Source of the DNA: Shimia abyssi
GTDB lineage: Bacteria; Pseudomonadota; Alphaproteobacteria; Rhodobacterales; Rhodobacteraceae
DNA length: 64,000 nt
Direction: 5' to 3'
NCBI RefSeq assembly: GCF_003014475.1
Contig: NZ_PYGJ01000017.1
Location: 43,793-107,792, forward strand
Shown here: positions 61,967 to 64,000 of the stretch, one piece after another
Layout: each line of letters opens with the position of its first letter
How positions within the stretch are numbered: position 1 is the stretch's first letter
The notes under the pieces: generated by a model
What the model was told of the DNA's origin: nothing
Seen by the model: the letters and a program-made list of their open reading frames with translations, nothing else
The model's database searches: none
Translations under genes and position numbers: made by a program

Positions 61967-62842
61967 TTAGCGTGTAGGTACCGGGATGTCGCCGCGGTAG
62001 TCGTAAAAGCCACGCCTCGTTTTACGCCCAAGCCAACCTGCCTCGACATATTTTGTCAGCAATGGGCATGGGCGGTATTTCGTGTCTGCGAGCCCGTCGT
62101 GCAAGACATTCATAATAGCCAAACATGTGTCCAGGCCGATAAAGTCGCCCAGTTCCAATGGTCCCATTGGGTGGTTCGCGCCCAGCTTCATCGCATTGTC
62201 GATAGAAGACACGTTACCCACGCCCTCATATAGCGCGTAGCAGGCCTCATTTATCATGGGGATCAAGATCCGGTTGACGATAAATGCAGGGTAATCTTCC
62301 GAGCTTGAGGCTGTCTTGCCCAAACGCTCGACAATACCATGGCAGGCCTTATATGTTTCTTCGTCCGTCGCGATGCCTCGGATCAATTCTACCAGTTTCA
62401 TTAGGGGAACGGGATTCATGAAATGGAAACCCATAAACCGCTCTGGGCGATCTGTACGAGATGCAAGCCGCGTGATCGAAATGGAAGACGTGTTCGTAGT
62501 CAATAGTGTGTCGGGTTTAAGGTGTGGTCCGAGGGTGTCGAAAATTTGGTTTTTGATTTCTTCACGCTCGGTTGCCGCCTCAATGACGAGTTCTGAGCTT
62601 CCCAATGCTGGCAAGTGAAGTGTCGTTTCAATTCTATTGAGCGCCGCGGCTTTTTCGGTTGCTGATATGGTTTCCTTTGAAACCTGCCGGTCAAGGTTTT
62701 TCTCAATTTTGGAAATGGCTGCATCTAGCGCGTCCTGCGTGACGTCGTTCAACATCACATTGTAACCGGCGGTAGCCAGAACATGTGCGATGCCATTGCC
62801 CATTTGACCCGCGCCGATCACACCGACTGTATTGATTTCCAT
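61967..62842 (-). CDS. 3-hydroxybutyryl-CoA dehydrogenase
   Basis: 291 residues. VGVIGAGQMGNGIAHVLATAGYNVMLND is the NAD-binding motif, TNTSSISITRLASRTDRPERFMGFHFMNPVPLMKLVELIRG holds the catalytic His, and DYPAFIVNRILIPMINEACYALYEGVG leads into the C-terminal helical domain. It interconverts acetoacetyl-CoA and 3-hydroxybutyryl-CoA in PHB and fatty-acid metabolism. etfA, which ends at 63887 on the same strand, is a common neighbour in this group. Confidence 0.94.
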   Translation of the reverse strand: MEINTVGVIGAGQMGNGIAHVLATAGYNVMLNDVTQDALDAAISKIEKNLDRQVSKETISATEKAAALNRIETTLHLPALGSSELVIEAATEREEIKNQIFDTLGPHLKPDTLLTTNTSSISITRLASRTDRPERFMGFHFMNPVPLMKLVELIRGIATDEETYKACHGIVERLGKTASSSEDYPAFIVNRILIPMINEACYALYEGVGNVSSIDNAMKLGANHPMGPLELGDFIGLDTCLAIMNVLHDGLADTKYRPCPLLTKYVEAGWLGRKTRRGFYDYRGDIPVPTR

Positions 62843-63002
62843 GATACACCCCTTGCTGCATTTCGCGCGGACTTTACGCTTGCTGGTGGTTGGCCTGCAA
62901 GGGGCGCCAACGCCTAAAAATTAATACAAAGTCAATCATTAGCGATTTCGCAATCTATATAAGCGAATCTCCCAAGCGGGTGAAAAAATTGGTGGTGAGA
63001 TT

Positions 63003-63866
63003 ATGTCTTACGAGAAAATGGGTGGTGGCGATCTAGATTATGAGCCATGCCAATACGGCTCCTCTCGACTATTGTTCAGAGGGCCAAAGAAAGACTTAGA
63101 GGAGGGCGATGTAGCGTTTCTCGGGGGGACCGAAACATATGGAAAGTTTATCCCTCAACCGTTCCCTGACTTGGTAGAGCGTGAGCTCTCAAGGCCATGC
63201 GTCAATCTTGGGTTCGTAAATGCCGGAGTCGATGTTTTTTTGGCGGAACCATCTGTGTTGGATATTGCTCGGAAGGCGCGAGTGACCGTTGTGCAGGTCA
63301 TGGGTGCCCAAAACATGTCGAACAGATTTTACAAAGTGCACCCCCGCCGCAATGATCGGTTTCTGGGGGCGTCGAATATGATGCGAATGGTGTTTCGGGA
63401 AATTGACTTTAGCGAATTTCACTTTACGCGACATATGCTTGGTACGGTTTGCGCACGGGCACCGGATCGATACAGCATGGTCCGTGACGAGCTGCGTATG
63501 GCGTGGGCCGCTCGCATGAAACTGTTGCTGAATACAATCGGTGGTAAGATTCTGCTGCTGTGGTTTGCAGATCATATGCCGGACATGTCTTTGGGTATGA
63601 GCGGTCTGGGTCCGGATCCATTGTTTGTGGATAGGCATATGTTAGAGGAGTTGCGCCCGTTGGTAGATGACATTGTCGAAGTTGTCGCGAGCGATGCTGC
63701 CTTGGCCAAGGGCGTTGAGGGCATGAACTGCACTCAAATGGAGCGCGTCGCAGCGCAGCGGATGTTAGGGCCTGCTGCACATACAGAGGCGTCAGAGGTG
63801 TTGGTCGGATCCTTAGAGCGAGCGCTCACAAAGAAAGGCCCGCCAAAAAGCGGGCCTCTGGGGTAG
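63003..63866 (+). CDS. DUF6473 domain-containing protein
   Basis: 287 residues. GGGDLDYEPCQYGSSRLLFRGPKKDLEEGDVAFLGGTETYGKFIPQPFPDLVERELSRPCVNLGFVNAGVDVFL is characteristic of DUF6473 proteins, found mainly in Rhodobacteraceae. The GGTETYG segment and later LLLWFADHMPD recall SGNH/sulfotransferase-like folds, but no function is established. It sits alone between hbd and etfA on the opposite strand. The C-terminal Lys/Pro/Gly tail is encoded by the etfA terminator sequence. Confidence 0.75.
   Translation: MSYEKMGGGDLDYEPCQYGSSRLLFRGPKKDLEEGDVAFLGGTETYGKFIPQPFPDLVERELSRPCVNLGFVNAGVDVFLAEPSVLDIARKARVTVVQVMGAQNMSNRFYKVHPRRNDRFLGASNMMRMVFREIDFSEFHFTRHMLGTVCARAPDRYSMVRDELRMAWAARMKLLLNTIGGKILLLWFADHMPDMSLGMSGLGPDPLFVDRHMLEELRPLVDDIVEVVASDAALAKGVEGMNCTQMERVAAQRMLGPAAHTEASEVLVGSLERALTKKGPPKSGPLG
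63836..63857 (-). terminator. Terminator of etfA, embedded in the 3' end of the DUF6473 gene
   Basis: AGGCCCGC and GCGGGCCT pair around CAAAAA. On the minus strand the stem is followed by TTCTTTG, 30 bases after the etfA stop, as in a Rho-independent terminator. It encodes the last residues of the plus-strand DUF6473 protein. Confidence 0.65.
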
Positions 63867-63886
63867 TTCAAGTATGTCAGTGCTGA

Positions 63887-64000
63887 TCAGCCGAGTTTCT
63901 CTGTCAGTTCAGGCACGGCTTTGAAGAGGTCTTCGACGAGACCGAAGTCTGCGACCTGGAAGATGGGGGCCTCTTCGTCCTTGTTGATGGCGACGATCAC
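63887..64000 (-). CDS. etfA: Electron transfer flavoprotein alpha subunit, C-terminal end (cut by window edge)
   Basis: The 37 visible residues include [19 protein letters not shown] and end [13 protein letters not shown]. This is the C-terminal FAD-domain end of EtfA/FixB, where NKDEEAPIF is almost invariant. With EtfB it passes electrons from acyl-CoA dehydrogenases to the quinone pool. The start and etfB lie outside the window. Confidence 0.93.
   Translation of the reverse strand: MIVAINKDEEAPIFQVADFGLVEDLFKAVPELTEKLG

Noticed and set aside
1..64000. CRISPR arrays, insertion sequences, prophage or integrative element ends
   Set aside because: No regularly spaced repeats, transposase, integrase or phage genes are visible; the one tRNA gene has no integrase next to it.

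Overview
The window reads as chromosome of a marine alphaproteobacterium of the Rhodobacteraceae (roseobacter group). The grounds are the ChvI/ChvG-HprK-RapZ-EIIA-HPr block divergent from an ATP-type pckA, a DUF6473 gene, a 3-hydroxybutyryl-CoA dehydrogenase close to etfA, many ABC/TRAP uptake systems, and a C-P lyase locus with alphaproteobacterial features (two phnE, two phnM, a 2H-phosphoesterase gene). I see no transposase, integrase, prophage, rRNA or CRISPR array. The taxonomy is an inference from gene content, not from a database search.

Left part (1-16 kb) is accessory metabolism. Positions 1-9434 form a catabolic island: a partial HMGL-like acyltransferase/lyase, a GntR regulator with a zeta-like GST, malonyl-CoA decarboxylase with a YciI-like protein, and a seven-gene run ending in an intradiol ring-cleavage dioxygenase, with a RutE-like flavin reductase, an OsmC protein and a TRAP importer in between. 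The parts suggest import and degradation of an aromatic compound to C3 units (malonate semialdehyde/malonyl-CoA), but the substrate and the order of steps are unknown. A convergent block (glutamine-synthetase-like enzyme, aldehyde dehydrogenase, iron alcohol dehydrogenase) suggests gamma-glutamylation-dependent amine or amino-alcohol catabolism. A phosphonate-monoester-hydrolase-type sulfatase and a DeoR regulator follow.

Middle (16-34.6 kb): a five-gene oligopeptide-type ABC importer, an FAD monooxygenase whose stop codon overlaps that of the ABC operon, modABC for molybdate, tex, aroQ, and the glycerol-3-phosphate module glpR/glpD-glpK, with GlpR-like half sites in the divergent promoter. 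A tRNA-Met(CAT) follows.

Phosphonate locus (34.8-49 kb): phnCDEE importer with a Pho-box-like 11-bp repeat array in front, then phnF with a divergent phnM paralogue, and phnGHI-J-KL-N, a 2H phosphoesterase and a second, canonical phnM. A 30-residue membrane-protein gene with a strong ribosome binding site lies antisense between phnI and phnJ. No phnP or phnO is present; the 2H protein is the likely stand-in for PhnP.

Right part (49-64 kb): a complete arginine-to-spermidine route through carboxyspermidine (speA, carboxyspermidine dehydrogenase, carboxyspermidine decarboxylase, agmatinase; all on the minus strand), then pckA, the ChvGI/PTS regulatory block, an acyltransferase, 3-hydroxybutyryl-CoA dehydrogenase, a DUF6473 protein and the 3' end of etfA. 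Two dispersed repeat families occur in intergenic DNA: a palindrome with arms GTCGGACAA, and a GC-rich element ending in GGATATTT(T)GGGCGAAAGGAA.
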